A DNA stretch of 64,000 bases, taken from contig NZ_JAHBAH010000001.1 in assembly GCF_020510425.1 (NCBI RefSeq), positions 2,089,001-2,153,000 of the forward strand, read 5' to 3'. Shown here in pieces: positions 12,075 to 21,144 of this stretch. This DNA comes from Quatrionicoccus australiensis (GTDB lineage: Bacteria > Pseudomonadota > Gammaproteobacteria > Burkholderiales > Rhodocyclaceae). The notes beneath the pieces are model-generated. The model was given only the letters and a program-made list of their open reading frames with translations. It made no database searches and had not been told where the DNA came from. The position numbers were made by a program, and so were the translations under genes. The stretch's first letter is position 1. Every line of letters starts with the position of its first letter.

Positions 12075-13361
12075 TCAGCCGTTTTCGGGCGTCGACCGCT
12101 CAAGCTCGACCGCCGCCGCCAGACAGGCGAGACGACCGACCACGCCGTAGGCGTAGAAGCGGTTGGGTGGGGAATCCGGGTTGCCGCAGCGATAGTCGGG
12201 CAGGTTGCAGCCGGTTTCAAAGGCGAGCGGCTCGAAGTGCATGCCCGGCGCGTTGAGGTTCTCGTCCTTGCCGCGCCCGGTATGCACGCGGTAGAAGCCG
12301 CCGACCACGTAGCGGTCGATCATGTAGATCACCGGTTCGGCGACTGCGTCGTTGAGCGTCTCGAAGGAATGCACGCCTTCCTGGATCAGCACCTCGGAGA
12401 CTTCGAGGCCTTCCTTGCCGACGCTCATCTTGTTGCGCTGCTTGCGGTTGAGCGCGATGACTTCATCGGCGTCGCGCACCGTCATCACGCCCATGCCGTA
12501 GGTGCCGGCATCGGCCTTGACGACGACGTAGGGCGTTTCGGTGATGCCGTATTCCTTGTACTTTTCCTTGACGATGTCGAGCACGGCGGCGACGTTGGCG
12601 GCGAGACATTCCTCGCCCTGGCGCTCATGGAAGTTGATGCTGCGGCAGACCGAGAAGGCCGGGTTGATGCGCCACGGATCGATGCCGATTTCCTTGGCAA
12701 AGTCGTTGGCGACCTGGTCGTAGGCGGCGAAGTGGTTGGACTTGCGACGCACCGCCCAGCCGGCATGCACCGGCGGCAGCACGACCTGTTCGTGCAGGTT
12801 CTGCAGGATGGCCGGGATGCCGGCCGACAGGTCATTGTTGAGCAGGACGGCGCAGGGTTCGAAACCGGCGACGCCGAGCCGGTTGCCGTTGCGGACCAGG
12901 GGTTCGAGCAGCAGGCTCTGGCCGTTCGGCAGGTCGATCGTGGTCGGCTGGGTGATTTCCGGCAGCATCGAGCCGAGGCGGACGTTAAGCCCGGTCTGCT
13001 TGAGGATGGCGGCAATCTGCGCGACGTTCTGCAGGTAGAACTGATTGCGCGTGTGGTTTTCGGGAATCAGCAGCAGGCTGCGCGCATCCGGGCAGAACTT
13101 CTCGATGGCGCTCATCGCGGCCTGCACGCAGAGCGGCAGGAAGGCCGGATTCAGGTTGTTGAAACCGCCGGGAAAGAGGTTGGTGTCGACCGGCGCCAGC
13201 TTGAAGCCGGAGTTGCGCAGGTCGCACGACGAATAGAAGGGCGGGGTGTGCTCCTGCCACTGGCCGCGCAGCCAGTGTTCGATCTGCGTGCTGCTTTCCA
13301 GGAACTTGCGTTCGAGTTCGAGCAGGGGGCCGGTGAGGGCGGTTGTCAGGTGTGGAACCAT
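12075..13361 (-). CDS. gshA: Glutamate-cysteine ligase (Acidithiobacillus-type GshA)
   Basis: 428 aa from the ATG at 13361 (MVPHLTTALTG). The open frame extends 29 codons further upstream, but that part has no family character and lies in the promoter region. The enzyme makes gamma-glutamylcysteine, the first step of glutathione synthesis. The sequence (PVDTNLFPGGFNNLNP, LLIPENHTRNQFYL, VVKADAGTYGMGVMTV) is the compact GshA family described from Acidithiobacillus ferrooxidans and common in betaproteobacteria, unrelated in detail to E. coli GshA. gshB follows 12 bp downstream. Confidence 0.93.
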   Translation of the reverse strand: MVPHLTTALTGPLLELERKFLESSTQIEHWLRGQWQEHTPPFYSSCDLRNSGFKLAPVDTNLFPGGFNNLNPAFLPLCVQAAMSAIEKFCPDARSLLLIPENHTRNQFYLQNVAQIAAILKQTGLNVRLGSMLPEITQPTTIDLPNGQSLLLEPLVRNGNRLGVAGFEPCAVLLNNDLSAGIPAILQNLHEQVVLPPVHAGWAVRRKSNHFAAYDQVANDFAKEIGIDPWRINPAFSVCRSINFHERQGEECLAANVAAVLDIVKEKYKEYGITETPYVVVKADAGTYGMGVMTVRDADEVIALNRKQRNKMSVGKEGLEVSEVLIQEGVHSFETLNDAVAEPVIYMIDRYVVGGFYRVHTGRGKDENLNAPGMHFEPLAFETGCNLPDYRCGNPDSPPNRFYAYGVVGRLACLAAAVELERSTPENG

Positions 13362-13522
13362 GGTGCTGTCTCTAAATCCCGGGGTTTTTATTGTGGCTGC
13401 AAATCTTACACCGCAGTGCACAAAATTGGGCTGCGGCCACACGGTCAACCCGTTGAAAACAGGTAAAATTCGGCCCTTGGTTTTACCGCTTGTCTTACAT
13501 CAATTCGTAGATCGGAATCGTC

Positions 13523-15145
13523 GTGCTTGTCGCCGCCAATATCACCATGCAGTTCGGGGTCAAACCCCTGTTCGAGAACGTTAACGTCAAATTCGGCGAA
13601 GGCTACCGCTATGGCCTGATCGGCGCCAACGGGGCGGGCAAATCGACCTTCATGAAAATCCTCTGTGGCGCGCTTGAGCCGTCGGCTGGCAATGTCTCGA
13701 AAGAGAAGCATGAACGCATGGCCTACCTGAAGCAGGACCAGTTCGCCTACGAAGACATGCGCGTCCTCGACGTCGTGATGGCCGGTCACGAGGAACTGTG
13801 GGCGGCGATCCAGGAACGCGATGCGATTTACGCCAATCCGGAAGCGACCGAAGACGACTACATGACGGCCGCCGAACTCGAAGGCAAGGTTGGCGAATAC
13901 GACGGTTATACCGCCGAATCGCGCGCCGGCGAACTGCTGCTCGGCGTCGGTATCCCGACCGAACAGCACAACGGCCCGATGAGCCAGGTTGCGCCCGGCT
14001 GGAAGCTGCGCGTGCTGCTCTGCCAGGCGCTGTTCGCCAATCCGGACATCCTGCTGCTCGACGAACCGACCAACAACCTCGACATCAACACCATCCGCTG
14101 GCTGGAAGACATCCTCAACGCGCGTGAGTCGACGATGATCATCATCTCCCACGATCGTCACTTCCTGAACCAGGTCTGCACCCACATGGCCGACCTCGAC
14201 TACGGCAGGATCACGACCTACGCCGGCAACTACGACGACTTCATGGAAGCCGCGCAGCAGGCCCGCGAACGCCTGTCGAACGCCAATGCCAAGGCCAAGG
14301 AACGCATCGCCGAACTGCAGACCTTCGTGCGCCGCTTCTCGGCCAACGCCTCCAAGGCCAAGCAGGCAACCAGCCGCATGAAGCTGATCGACAAGCTCAA
14401 GCCGGAAGACGTCAAGCCGTCGTCGCGCCAGTATCCGTGGATCCGCTTCGACTACGATGAGAAGGCCAAGCTGCATCGTCAGGCGGTCGAGATCGAAAAC
14501 CTCTCCTTCACCTACGAGGGTGGCGAGCGCAAGATCTTCAACAACCTGACGCTAACCATCAACGCTGGTGAAAAGATCGCCGTGATCGGTGAGAACGGCG
14601 TCGGCAAGACGACCTTCCTGAAGCTGCTGATGGGCGAAGTGACAGCGCAATTCGGCACCGTCAAATGGGCGGAAAAGGCCTATCCGGGTTACTACGCGCA
14701 GGACCACAGCGCCCAGTTTGCCGGCGAGCAGAGCCTGACCGAGTGGATTGCCGGCTATGCCCGTGCCACCATCGAAGACGGCGGCGACCTGGAAACCCTG
14801 ATCCGCGGCACGCTCGGTCGCCTGCTGTTCTCCGGTGACGAGGTCAAGAAGCCGGTCAACGTCATCTCCGGTGGCGAGCAGGGCCGCATGCTGTTCGGCA
14901 AGCTGATGCTGTCCAAGCATAACGTCCTGATCATGGACGAACCGACCAACCACCTCGACATGGAATCGATCGAAGCGCTCAACAGCGGCCTGGAAAAATT
15001 CCCTGGCACCCTGGTTTTCGTCTCGCACGACCGCGAATTCGTTTCCTCGTTGTCCACGCGTGTTCTTGAGGTCAGGAACGATGGCCGCATCATCGATTAC
15101 CTCGGCGGCTACGAAGACTACCTGGCCAGCCAGGGCGTCAATTAA
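13523..15145 (+). CDS. ybiT: ABC-F family ATPase YbiT
   Basis: 540 aa soluble protein with two ABC ATPase domains and no membrane segment. Domain 1 has GANGAGKST (~35) and [11 protein letters not shown]; domain 2 has GENGVGKTT and [11 protein letters not shown]. The linker between them (~240-320) is the ABC-F interdomain helix region. Start ([12 protein letters not shown]), end and length match E. coli YbiT closely. ABC-F proteins bind the ribosomal E site and relieve stalled translation. It starts at GTG (13523), divergent from gshA across a 161-bp spacer, and is followed by a strong terminator. Confidence 0.94.
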   Translation: MLVAANITMQFGVKPLFENVNVKFGEGYRYGLIGANGAGKSTFMKILCGALEPSAGNVSKEKHERMAYLKQDQFAYEDMRVLDVVMAGHEELWAAIQERDAIYANPEATEDDYMTAAELEGKVGEYDGYTAESRAGELLLGVGIPTEQHNGPMSQVAPGWKLRVLLCQALFANPDILLLDEPTNNLDINTIRWLEDILNARESTMIIISHDRHFLNQVCTHMADLDYGRITTYAGNYDDFMEAAQQARERLSNANAKAKERIAELQTFVRRFSANASKAKQATSRMKLIDKLKPEDVKPSSRQYPWIRFDYDEKAKLHRQAVEIENLSFTYEGGERKIFNNLTLTINAGEKIAVIGENGVGKTTFLKLLMGEVTAQFGTVKWAEKAYPGYYAQDHSAQFAGEQSLTEWIAGYARATIEDGGDLETLIRGTLGRLLFSGDEVKKPVNVISGGEQGRMLFGKLMLSKHNVLIMDEPTNHLDMESIEALNSGLEKFPGTLVFVSHDREFVSSLSTRVLEVRNDGRIIDYLGGYEDYLASQGVN

Positions 15146-15163
15146 GCCTCTTCAGCCCAATGG

Positions 15164-15190
15164 AAAATGCCCGCGAAAGCGGGCATTTTT
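15164..15190. terminator. Bidirectional rho-independent terminator
   Basis: Perfect 11-bp stem AAAATGCCCGC / GCGGGCATTTT with a GAAA loop and T-runs on both strands. It lies between ybiT (+) and the convergent SRPBCC gene (-) and can serve both. Confidence 0.93.
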
Positions 15191-15214
15191 GCTGGTCGAC
15201 CGGTTCTGCCGGAT

Positions 15215-15685
15215 TTACTGCAGCGGACCGCCGGCAGCCAATGTCCGGATGATGCGGACGCAATCGACATCCGACTGGTGATACGCCGATTTGACGTATT
15301 CGATGTAGGCCCGGTCTTCCGAATTGGGGTTGTTGGCCAGGGTTGTTTCGTAAGTGAAGCGCAGGAACAGGAAGCCCGGCTCGGGTTCTTCGATGGCAAT
15401 GCGCAGGCCGCCGCCGGCATGGGCTTCGGACGGCACGATGTCGAAGCGCACCGAGTGCATATCGACCAGCGTGACGCGGTCCTGGATCACGGCCGGGCCG
15501 AAATCGAGTTCGCGCAGCAGCGTATCGGCCTGGCGTTCGAGGATGGTGAAGGCTTCCAGGCCGGGCAGGAAGGGGATGGGATTCTCGACGCGGTGGAGCA
15601 GGCCCTGCCACAATTGCTGGCGGTCGAGCGGCTCAATCAGCGGATTTTCCGGGTCGTTGATCTGGATGAGGTGTTCGAAATTCAT
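15215..15685 (-). CDS. SRPBCC-fold protein, AtaL-like (DUF1857)
   Basis: 156 aa from the ATG at 15685 (MNFEHLIQINDP); an in-frame ATG six codons earlier is less likely. The opening EHLIQINDP, the following PLIEPLDRQQLWQGL and the acidic EPEPGFLFLRF stretch are characteristic of the DUF1857/AtaL-like family, which adopts the START/SRPBCC ligand-binding fold. No enzymatic role is established and there are no partner genes on the same strand. No signal peptide. Confidence 0.8.
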   Translation of the reverse strand: MNFEHLIQINDPENPLIEPLDRQQLWQGLLHRVENPIPFLPGLEAFTILERQADTLLRELDFGPAVIQDRVTLVDMHSVRFDIVPSEAHAGGGLRIAIEEPEPGFLFLRFTYETTLANNPNSEDRAYIEYVKSAYHQSDVDCVRIIRTLAAGGPLQ

Positions 15686-15780
15686 GGCCGAATTGTATTG
15701 CATCGGCCGGCCGCCGATAAGCGGCTTGCCGCTGTTTGCTGCGCGCTGAGTAAGCGATGCGGCGTGTTAACATGCTGGCC

Positions 15781-16488
15781 ATGCAACTAGAACGTATCCT
15801 CCAAAAACACGGTTTCGGCACCCGCAAGGAATGTCGCGGGCTGATTCGCCGTGAACGCGTCGCCATCAATGGCGAAATCTGCGACGATCCCTTCGCGGAA
15901 ATCGATATCGAGGGCCTGGTCTTTACGGTCGACGGTGTCGATTGGCCATATCTTGAATTCGCCACGCTGATGCTGCACAAGCCGGTGCATTACGAATGCT
16001 CGCGCAAGCCCAAGCATCATCCCGGCGTGCTCGAACTGCTGCCGGTGCAATTGCGCGAACGCGACGTGCAGCCGATCGGCCGGCTCGACGAAGACACCAC
16101 CGGCCTGCTGCTGATCACCAACGACGGCCAGCTCAATCATCAGCTGTCCTCGGCCAAGCGCAAGGTGCCCAAGGTTTATCTGGCGACTACCAAGCATCCC
16201 GTCGATCAGGCCCAGATCGATCAACTGCTGGCCGGCGTGTTGCTCGCCGACGAATACGAACCGATTGCCGCTGCGGCCGCGGAAATTGCCGGCGAAAACC
16301 TGTTGCGCCTGACCCTGACCGAGGGCAAGTACCACCAGGTCAAGCGCATGGTGGCGGCGGTCAGCAACCGCGTCGAAGCCCTGCACCGCGAATCGGTGGG
16401 CGAACTTTCGCTGCCGGTCGATCTGCAGCCCGGCGAATGGCGCTGGTTGACAGCGGTCGACCAGCAAAAACTGGGTTATTTGCCATGA
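15781..16488 (+). CDS. rsuA: 16S rRNA pseudouridine synthase, RsuA family
   Basis: 235 aa from ATG 15781; two more in-frame ATGs at 15757 and 15772 are possible but add no family sequence. An N-terminal S4 RNA-binding domain (1-60) precedes the RsuA/RluB-type synthase domain with the catalytic motif GRLDEDTTGLLL (Asp in RLD) and the late motif KYHQVKRM. RsuA isomerises U516 of 16S rRNA. The match to E. coli RsuA is moderate, so another small-subunit target cannot be excluded. Its stop overlaps the oxyR start by 4 bp (ATGA). Confidence 0.85.
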   Translation: MQLERILQKHGFGTRKECRGLIRRERVAINGEICDDPFAEIDIEGLVFTVDGVDWPYLEFATLMLHKPVHYECSRKPKHHPGVLELLPVQLRERDVQPIGRLDEDTTGLLLITNDGQLNHQLSSAKRKVPKVYLATTKHPVDQAQIDQLLAGVLLADEYEPIAAAAAEIAGENLLRLTLTEGKYHQVKRMVAAVSNRVEALHRESVGELSLPVDLQPGEWRWLTAVDQQKLGYLP

Positions 16489-17399
16489 CTTTGACCGAAA
16501 TGCGCTACATCGTGGCCCTGGCCCGCGAGCGTCATTTCGGCAAGGCGGCAGAAGCCTGCCACGTCAGCCAGCCGACCTTGTCGGTAGCGCTGAAGAAGGT
16601 CGAAGGGCAGTTGGGTGCGGCATTGTTCGAACGGACGGCGTCTGATGTGCGGATTACCGCGCTCGGCGAACGCATCGTCGCCCAGGCCAAGCGCGTGCTC
16701 GACGAGGCGGTGCGTCTCGAGGAAATCGCCGATTCGACCGGTGATCCGCTGAGCGGTCAGCTGCGCGTCGGCATCATCTACAGCATCGCGCCCTACCTGC
16801 TGCCGCAGTTCATTCCGGCCCTGCACCAGCAGGCGCCGAACATGCCGCTCTTCCTCAAGGAAGACTTCACCGGCAACCTGATTCCCGCGCTCAAGGCCGG
16901 CGAGCTTGACGTCATCGTCATCGCACTGCCCTTCGCCGAACCCGGCCTGGTCGCCCAAGCGGTCTACGAAGAGCCGTTCCGTGTCGTCGTGCCGGCAGCG
17001 CATCCGTGGAGTCGGCGGGAAGCGATTCCGGCCGACGAACTGGACGGCCAGAATCTGCTGCTGCTCGGTCAGGGCAATTGTTTCCGCGATCAGGTGCTGG
17101 AATCCTGCCCGCGCCTGACGGCGCCCGATGGTCTGGCGCATTCGCTCGAAGGCGGTTCGCTGGAAACCATCCGCTACATGGTGGCGAGCGGTGCCGGCAT
17201 TGCCGTCATGCCGAGCACGGCCGCCGATCCTCTGGTCGGCAAGGAGGCGATGGTCAAGGTTTTGCCCTTCGCCGGCACGCAACCGTCACGTACCGTCGGT
17301 CTGGTCTGGCGGGTGACTTTCCCAAGGCCGCAAGCCATCGATGCGGTACGGGCGGCGCTGCTCTCCTGCGAGTTGCCGGGAGCAAGCAGCAAGCGCTGA
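16485..17399 (+). CDS. oxyR: Hydrogen-peroxide sensing regulator OxyR
   Basis: 304 aa LysR-type regulator. The N-terminal winged helix-turn-helix (1-60) includes HFGKAAEACHVSQPTLS. The effector domain carries GNCFRDQVLESC, which places cysteines at residues 199 and 208, the same numbers as the redox pair C199/C208 of E. coli OxyR. Peroxide oxidises these to a disulphide and activates antioxidant genes. The ATG overlaps the pseudouridine synthase stop, so expression is translationally coupled to an rRNA modification gene rather than to the catalase or ahpC genes often found beside oxyR. No such target gene is in the window. Confidence 0.95.
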   Translation: MTLTEMRYIVALARERHFGKAAEACHVSQPTLSVALKKVEGQLGAALFERTASDVRITALGERIVAQAKRVLDEAVRLEEIADSTGDPLSGQLRVGIIYSIAPYLLPQFIPALHQQAPNMPLFLKEDFTGNLIPALKAGELDVIVIALPFAEPGLVAQAVYEEPFRVVVPAAHPWSRREAIPADELDGQNLLLLGQGNCFRDQVLESCPRLTAPDGLAHSLEGGSLETIRYMVASGAGIAVMPSTAADPLVGKEAMVKVLPFAGTQPSRTVGLVWRVTFPRPQAIDAVRAALLSCELPGASSKR

Positions 17400-17415
17400 G
17401 GTTTCACGTGGAACG
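17400..17415. other. parS-like ParB-binding site 2 (oxyR-topB spacer)
   Basis: The core GTTTCACGTGGAAC (17401-17414) is a complete match to GTTYCACGTGAAAC read on the minus strand. It begins one base after the oxyR stop, before the shared terminator. Confidence 0.83.
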
Positions 17416-17437
17416 CGCGTCCCGCTTGCGGGACAAG

Positions 17438-17462
17438 AAAAAGGGGCCATCGGCCCCTTTTC
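17438..17462. terminator. Bidirectional rho-independent terminator
   Basis: Stem AAAAGGGGCC / GGCCCCTTTT with a 3-nt loop, between convergent oxyR and topB. The A-run and T-run allow termination in both directions. Confidence 0.9.
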
Positions 17463-19988
17463 TCATTCTGCTTCGGCGGCTTTCTTTTTCGCCGGCGCCT
17501 TGGGTTTGGCGACTTTCTTTTCGAACTCGAAACTCACCTTGCCGTCCTTGGCGACCAGATAGGCCGAGAATTTGCGGCGTGTGCGGTTGGAGACGAATTC
17601 CTTCAAAAGATCGGTTTTGCCCTCGGTCAGCAATTTCTGCATCTGGCCTGGTTCGATCGGTTGTTGCAGGATGACCTTGCCGGAACGGAAGTCGCAGCTC
17701 TTCTCGGGGCCGACCGATTTTTCGCAGACGTAGGTGCTGCCGTGGTCATAGACGTTGGCTGCACACTTCGGGCATTTGCCGAGGCTGGTCTGGGCTGAAA
17801 AGTCGACCGGTTCGTTGTTGGCTTCGTCGTTCTTGTCCTGGCCGAAGTCGAATTCCGGTTCCATCTTGTCGTTCAACTTGATGGCGGCCGAGAAGGTGCG
17901 GCCCATCTTGTTGCGGAAGCCGGTCAGCGGGCCGATCTGCTTCTCGTTGATCAGGGTGTCGATTTCGGCCGGTTCGAACTGGCGGCCGGCAACGATCTTC
18001 CACAGCGAGTAGTCGCAGCCGCCGCACTGGAACTTCTTGTAGGTTTCGCGAATCTCGCCGCCGCAGCGCGGGCACTTGGCGGTCAACACGCCAAAATCGC
18101 CGGGAATCGTGTCGGCCTCGAAGGTCTTGGCGCGCTCGACCATGTGGCGGGTCATTTCGGCGATTTCGCGCATGAATTCCTCGCGCGTGAATTCGCCCTT
18201 TTCGATGCGGCCGAGCTTCCATTCCCAGTCGCCGGTCAGTTCCGGCTGGGTCAGTTCGTTGATGCCGAGGCCGTTCAACAGCGTCATCAGCGAGAAGGCC
18301 TTGGCGGTCGGTGTCAGCTCGCGGCCTTCGCGCAGCATGTACTGCTCGCCGATCAGGTTTTCGATGATCTGGGCACGCGTTGCCGGCGTGCCGAGGCCAC
18401 GCCCGGCCATCGCGGCCTTGAGTTCCTCGTCATCGACCATCTTGCCGGCGCCTTCCATGGCGGAGAGCAGGGTGGCTTCCGAGTAGCGCGGCGGCGGCTT
18501 GGTTTCGTTGGCCTTGACCGTGACTTCCTCGGTTTTGACCTTTTCATCCTTGTCGACCGCAACGAGATTGCCCTCGGTGCCTTCCTGGCCTTCCTTGCCA
18601 TGCACGGCCAGCCAGCCCGGATTGACCAGCACCTTGCCCTCGGTCTTGAAGGGGTGGCCTTCGACGCGGGTGATGCGGGTAGTCACCATGTATTCGGCGG
18701 CCGGGAAGAAGACCGACAGGAAGCGGCGGACGACGAAGTCGTAGAGTTTTTGTTCGACTTCGTTGAGGTTCTTCGGCGCTTGCGGCGTCGGGATGATTGC
18801 AAAGTGATCGCTGATCTTGGCGTTGTTGAAGATGCGCTTGTTCGGCAGCACCCAGTTGCGCGCCAGGATCTGGTGCGCGAAGGGCGAGTAGCGGGCGAGC
18901 AGCACTTCGTCGTGGCCCTTGCCGGCGCCTTCGCCGGTCAGGATGGTCAGCGTCTCGCGCACCGTCGGCAGGTAGTCTTCCGGCAGGCAGCGTGAATCGG
19001 TCCGCGGGTAGGTCAGGACCTTGTGCTTTTCGTAGAGCGCCTGGGCGATCGACAGCGTCGTCTTGGCCGAGAAGCCGAATCGGGCGTTGGCCTCGCGCTG
19101 CAGGCTGGTCAGGTCGAAGAGCAGCGGCGAGAGACGGGTTTCCGGCTTGGCTTCTTCCGTGACGATACCCGGCTTGCCGGACGTCGCGGCACGGATGGCT
19201 TCGGCCTTGTTCAGTTCCCACAGGCGGTCGGCACGGGCATGCTCGTCTTCGGCTTTGCCCTTGTAGGCTTCGTCGAACCACTTGCCGGTGTAGTTGCCGG
19301 CCTTGGCGGCGAAATCGGCTTCGACTTCCCAGTAGTCGCGCGACTTGAATTCGCGGATCCGGCGTTCGCGCTCGACGACGATGGCCAGCGTCGGGGTCTG
19401 CACGCGGCCGACGGTGGTCAGGTGGAAGCCGCCGGTTTTCGAATTGAAGGCGGTCATCGCCCGCGTGCCGTTGATGCCGACCAGCCAGTCGGATTCGGAA
19501 CGGCAGACGGCGGCATCGCCCAGGCCCTGCATTTCGTTGCCCTGGCGCAGACGCGTGAAACCGTCGCGGATCGCGCCCTGGGTCATCGATTGCAGCCACA
19601 GGCGCTGGATCGGCTTGGTGGTCTTGGTGTGTTGCGCGATGTAGTTGAAGATCAACTCGCCTTCGCGCCCCGCGTCACATGCGTTGATCAGGGCGGCGAC
19701 GTCCTTGCGCTTGATCAGCTTGGTCAGCACCTTGAGGCGCGACTCGGTCTTTTCGATCGGCTTCAGCGCGAAATGCGGCGGGATGACCGGCAGATGGGCA
19801 AACGACCATTTGCCGCGCTTGACCTCGAATTCTTCCGGGCAGGCCAGTTCCAGCAGGTGACCGACGGCCGACGAGATGACGTGCGTCTCGCTTTCGAAGT
19901 AGTCGTCGTGCTTGGTAAAGCCGCCCAGCGCCTTGGCAATGTCGGCCGCGACGGATGGTTTTTCGGCGATGATCAGTTTTTTGGTCAT
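17463..19988 (-). CDS. topB: DNA topoisomerase III
   Basis: 841 aa type IA topoisomerase. TOPRIM: E9 in IIAEKPSVA and DAGREGE (D105-E111). Catalytic tyrosine Y327 lies in LTYPRTDSR. After the core (to ~600) come two C-terminal zinc-finger units: a complete CPRCGG..CGGC finger, and CPKC followed by cysteines spaced CEKS..KSCD. A Lys/Ala-rich tail ends the protein. E. coli TopB is 653 aa, so this is the long form with extra zinc domains. It resolves single-strand interlinks, for example at replication ends. It follows dprA on the same strand after 79 bp. Confidence 0.95.
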   Translation of the reverse strand: MTKKLIIAEKPSVAADIAKALGGFTKHDDYFESETHVISSAVGHLLELACPEEFEVKRGKWSFAHLPVIPPHFALKPIEKTESRLKVLTKLIKRKDVAALINACDAGREGELIFNYIAQHTKTTKPIQRLWLQSMTQGAIRDGFTRLRQGNEMQGLGDAAVCRSESDWLVGINGTRAMTAFNSKTGGFHLTTVGRVQTPTLAIVVERERRIREFKSRDYWEVEADFAAKAGNYTGKWFDEAYKGKAEDEHARADRLWELNKAEAIRAATSGKPGIVTEEAKPETRLSPLLFDLTSLQREANARFGFSAKTTLSIAQALYEKHKVLTYPRTDSRCLPEDYLPTVRETLTILTGEGAGKGHDEVLLARYSPFAHQILARNWVLPNKRIFNNAKISDHFAIIPTPQAPKNLNEVEQKLYDFVVRRFLSVFFPAAEYMVTTRITRVEGHPFKTEGKVLVNPGWLAVHGKEGQEGTEGNLVAVDKDEKVKTEEVTVKANETKPPPRYSEATLLSAMEGAGKMVDDEELKAAMAGRGLGTPATRAQIIENLIGEQYMLREGRELTPTAKAFSLMTLLNGLGINELTQPELTGDWEWKLGRIEKGEFTREEFMREIAEMTRHMVERAKTFEADTIPGDFGVLTAKCPRCGGEIRETYKKFQCGGCDYSLWKIVAGRQFEPAEIDTLINEKQIGPLTGFRNKMGRTFSAAIKLNDKMEPEFDFGQDKNDEANNEPVDFSAQTSLGKCPKCAANVYDHGSTYVCEKSVGPEKSCDFRSGKVILQQPIEPGQMQKLLTEGKTDLLKEFVSNRTRRKFSAYLVAKDGKVSFEFEKKVAKPKAPAKKKAAEAE

Positions 19989-20067
19989 GGGGTCTGCCTG
20001 TTGGATGCCGGGGCATGATAAGTGCCCGGCGCGCGGCTTGGCAAGCCATCTATATATATGCAGCGAT

Positions 20068-21144
20068 TTAGTTGAGGCGCTGGTAGCGGTTGCCGGGCAG
20101 GGTGGCGAGTACGCCGGAGAGCTCCAGCGTCAGCAATTCGGTGAGCAGTTGTTCGGTGCTGTAACCGGTCCGTTCGGCCAGTTGGTCTAGGCTGCACGGA
20201 TCGTGGCCAAGGGCGATGAGCAGGGGATCTTCGGTCCGATGGGTGGCCTCATCCGGAAGCTGATTGTTCGCCGTCAGGTTGCCCAGTTCTTCCAGTATGT
20301 CGTCAGCGGTTTCGACCAGCTTGGCGCCTTGCCTGATCAGTTTGTGGCAGCCCCGGGCAAGCGGGGAATGGATGGAGCCGGGGATGGCAAAAACCTCGCG
20401 TCCCTGCTCGCCGGCGAGGCGCGCCGTGATCAGGGAGCCGCTTTCCGGCGCGGCTTCGACGACCAGTACGCCGCGTGCCAGGCCGGAAATGATCCGGTTG
20501 CGGCGGGGAAAATTGGCCGCCAGCACCGGTGTACCGAGGGGGAACTCGGAAACGATCAGGCCGCGTTCGGCGATCTGCAGGGCCAGCTCCTTGTTGCGGG
20601 CGGGGTAGATGCGGTCGGCGCCGGTGCCGATGACGGCAATCGTGTTGCCGTTGGCGGCCAGCGCACCTTGATGAGCGGCCGCATCGATGCCGAGCGCCAG
20701 GCCGCTGATGATGGTCAAACCTTGTCCAGCCAGCGTCCGGGCAAAGGCGTGGGCAGTCTGCAGGCCTTGTGGTGTGGCATTGCGACTGCCGACGACAGCC
20801 AGGCCTGGCTGCTCCAACAATTCCGGGTTGCCGCGCAGGTAGAGCACATTGGGCGGGTCGGGAATTTCCAGCAGAGCGGACGGGTAGGTGTCGTCGGCCA
20901 GGGTCAGGATGTGCTGTTCAGGGGCTTCCGCCCAGTTCAGGCTACGGTTGACGGCTTCGCTTGCATCAAAATCAAACAGCAGGTCGGCATGTTCGCCGAT
21001 GACCGAACGTGCAGCCAGTCTGCCTGCAGCGAAAATTCCTTCCGGTAAACCAAAAGCGGCGAGAAGCTTTCTCTGCCTCTCGCCGCCGATTCCGGGGATC
21101 AGGGTCAGCCGCAGCCAGGCGGCCAGACCTTCGGTTGTTGTCAC
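20068..21144 (-). CDS. dprA: DNA-processing protein A, RecA loader for transforming DNA
   Basis: 358 aa. An N-terminal helix-hairpin-helix-like region (LRLTLIPGIGGE) is followed by the Rossmann-like DprA core with GSRNATPQG, GLALGIDAAAHQGAL, GTGADRIYPARN and SEFPLGTPVLAANFPRRNR, then a C-terminal winged helix (~290-358). DprA protects incoming single-stranded DNA and loads RecA during natural transformation. The start is GTG at 21144, overlapping the LysM gene stop by 4 bp (GTGA). comM, another transformation gene, lies at 47.4 kb, so competence is plausible. Confidence 0.95.
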   Translation of the reverse strand: MTTTEGLAAWLRLTLIPGIGGERQRKLLAAFGLPEGIFAAGRLAARSVIGEHADLLFDFDASEAVNRSLNWAEAPEQHILTLADDTYPSALLEIPDPPNVLYLRGNPELLEQPGLAVVGSRNATPQGLQTAHAFARTLAGQGLTIISGLALGIDAAAHQGALAANGNTIAVIGTGADRIYPARNKELALQIAERGLIVSEFPLGTPVLAANFPRRNRIISGLARGVLVVEAAPESGSLITARLAGEQGREVFAIPGSIHSPLARGCHKLIRQGAKLVETADDILEELGNLTANNQLPDEATHRTEDPLLIALGHDPCSLDQLAERTGYSTEQLLTELLTLELSGVLATLPGNRYQRLN

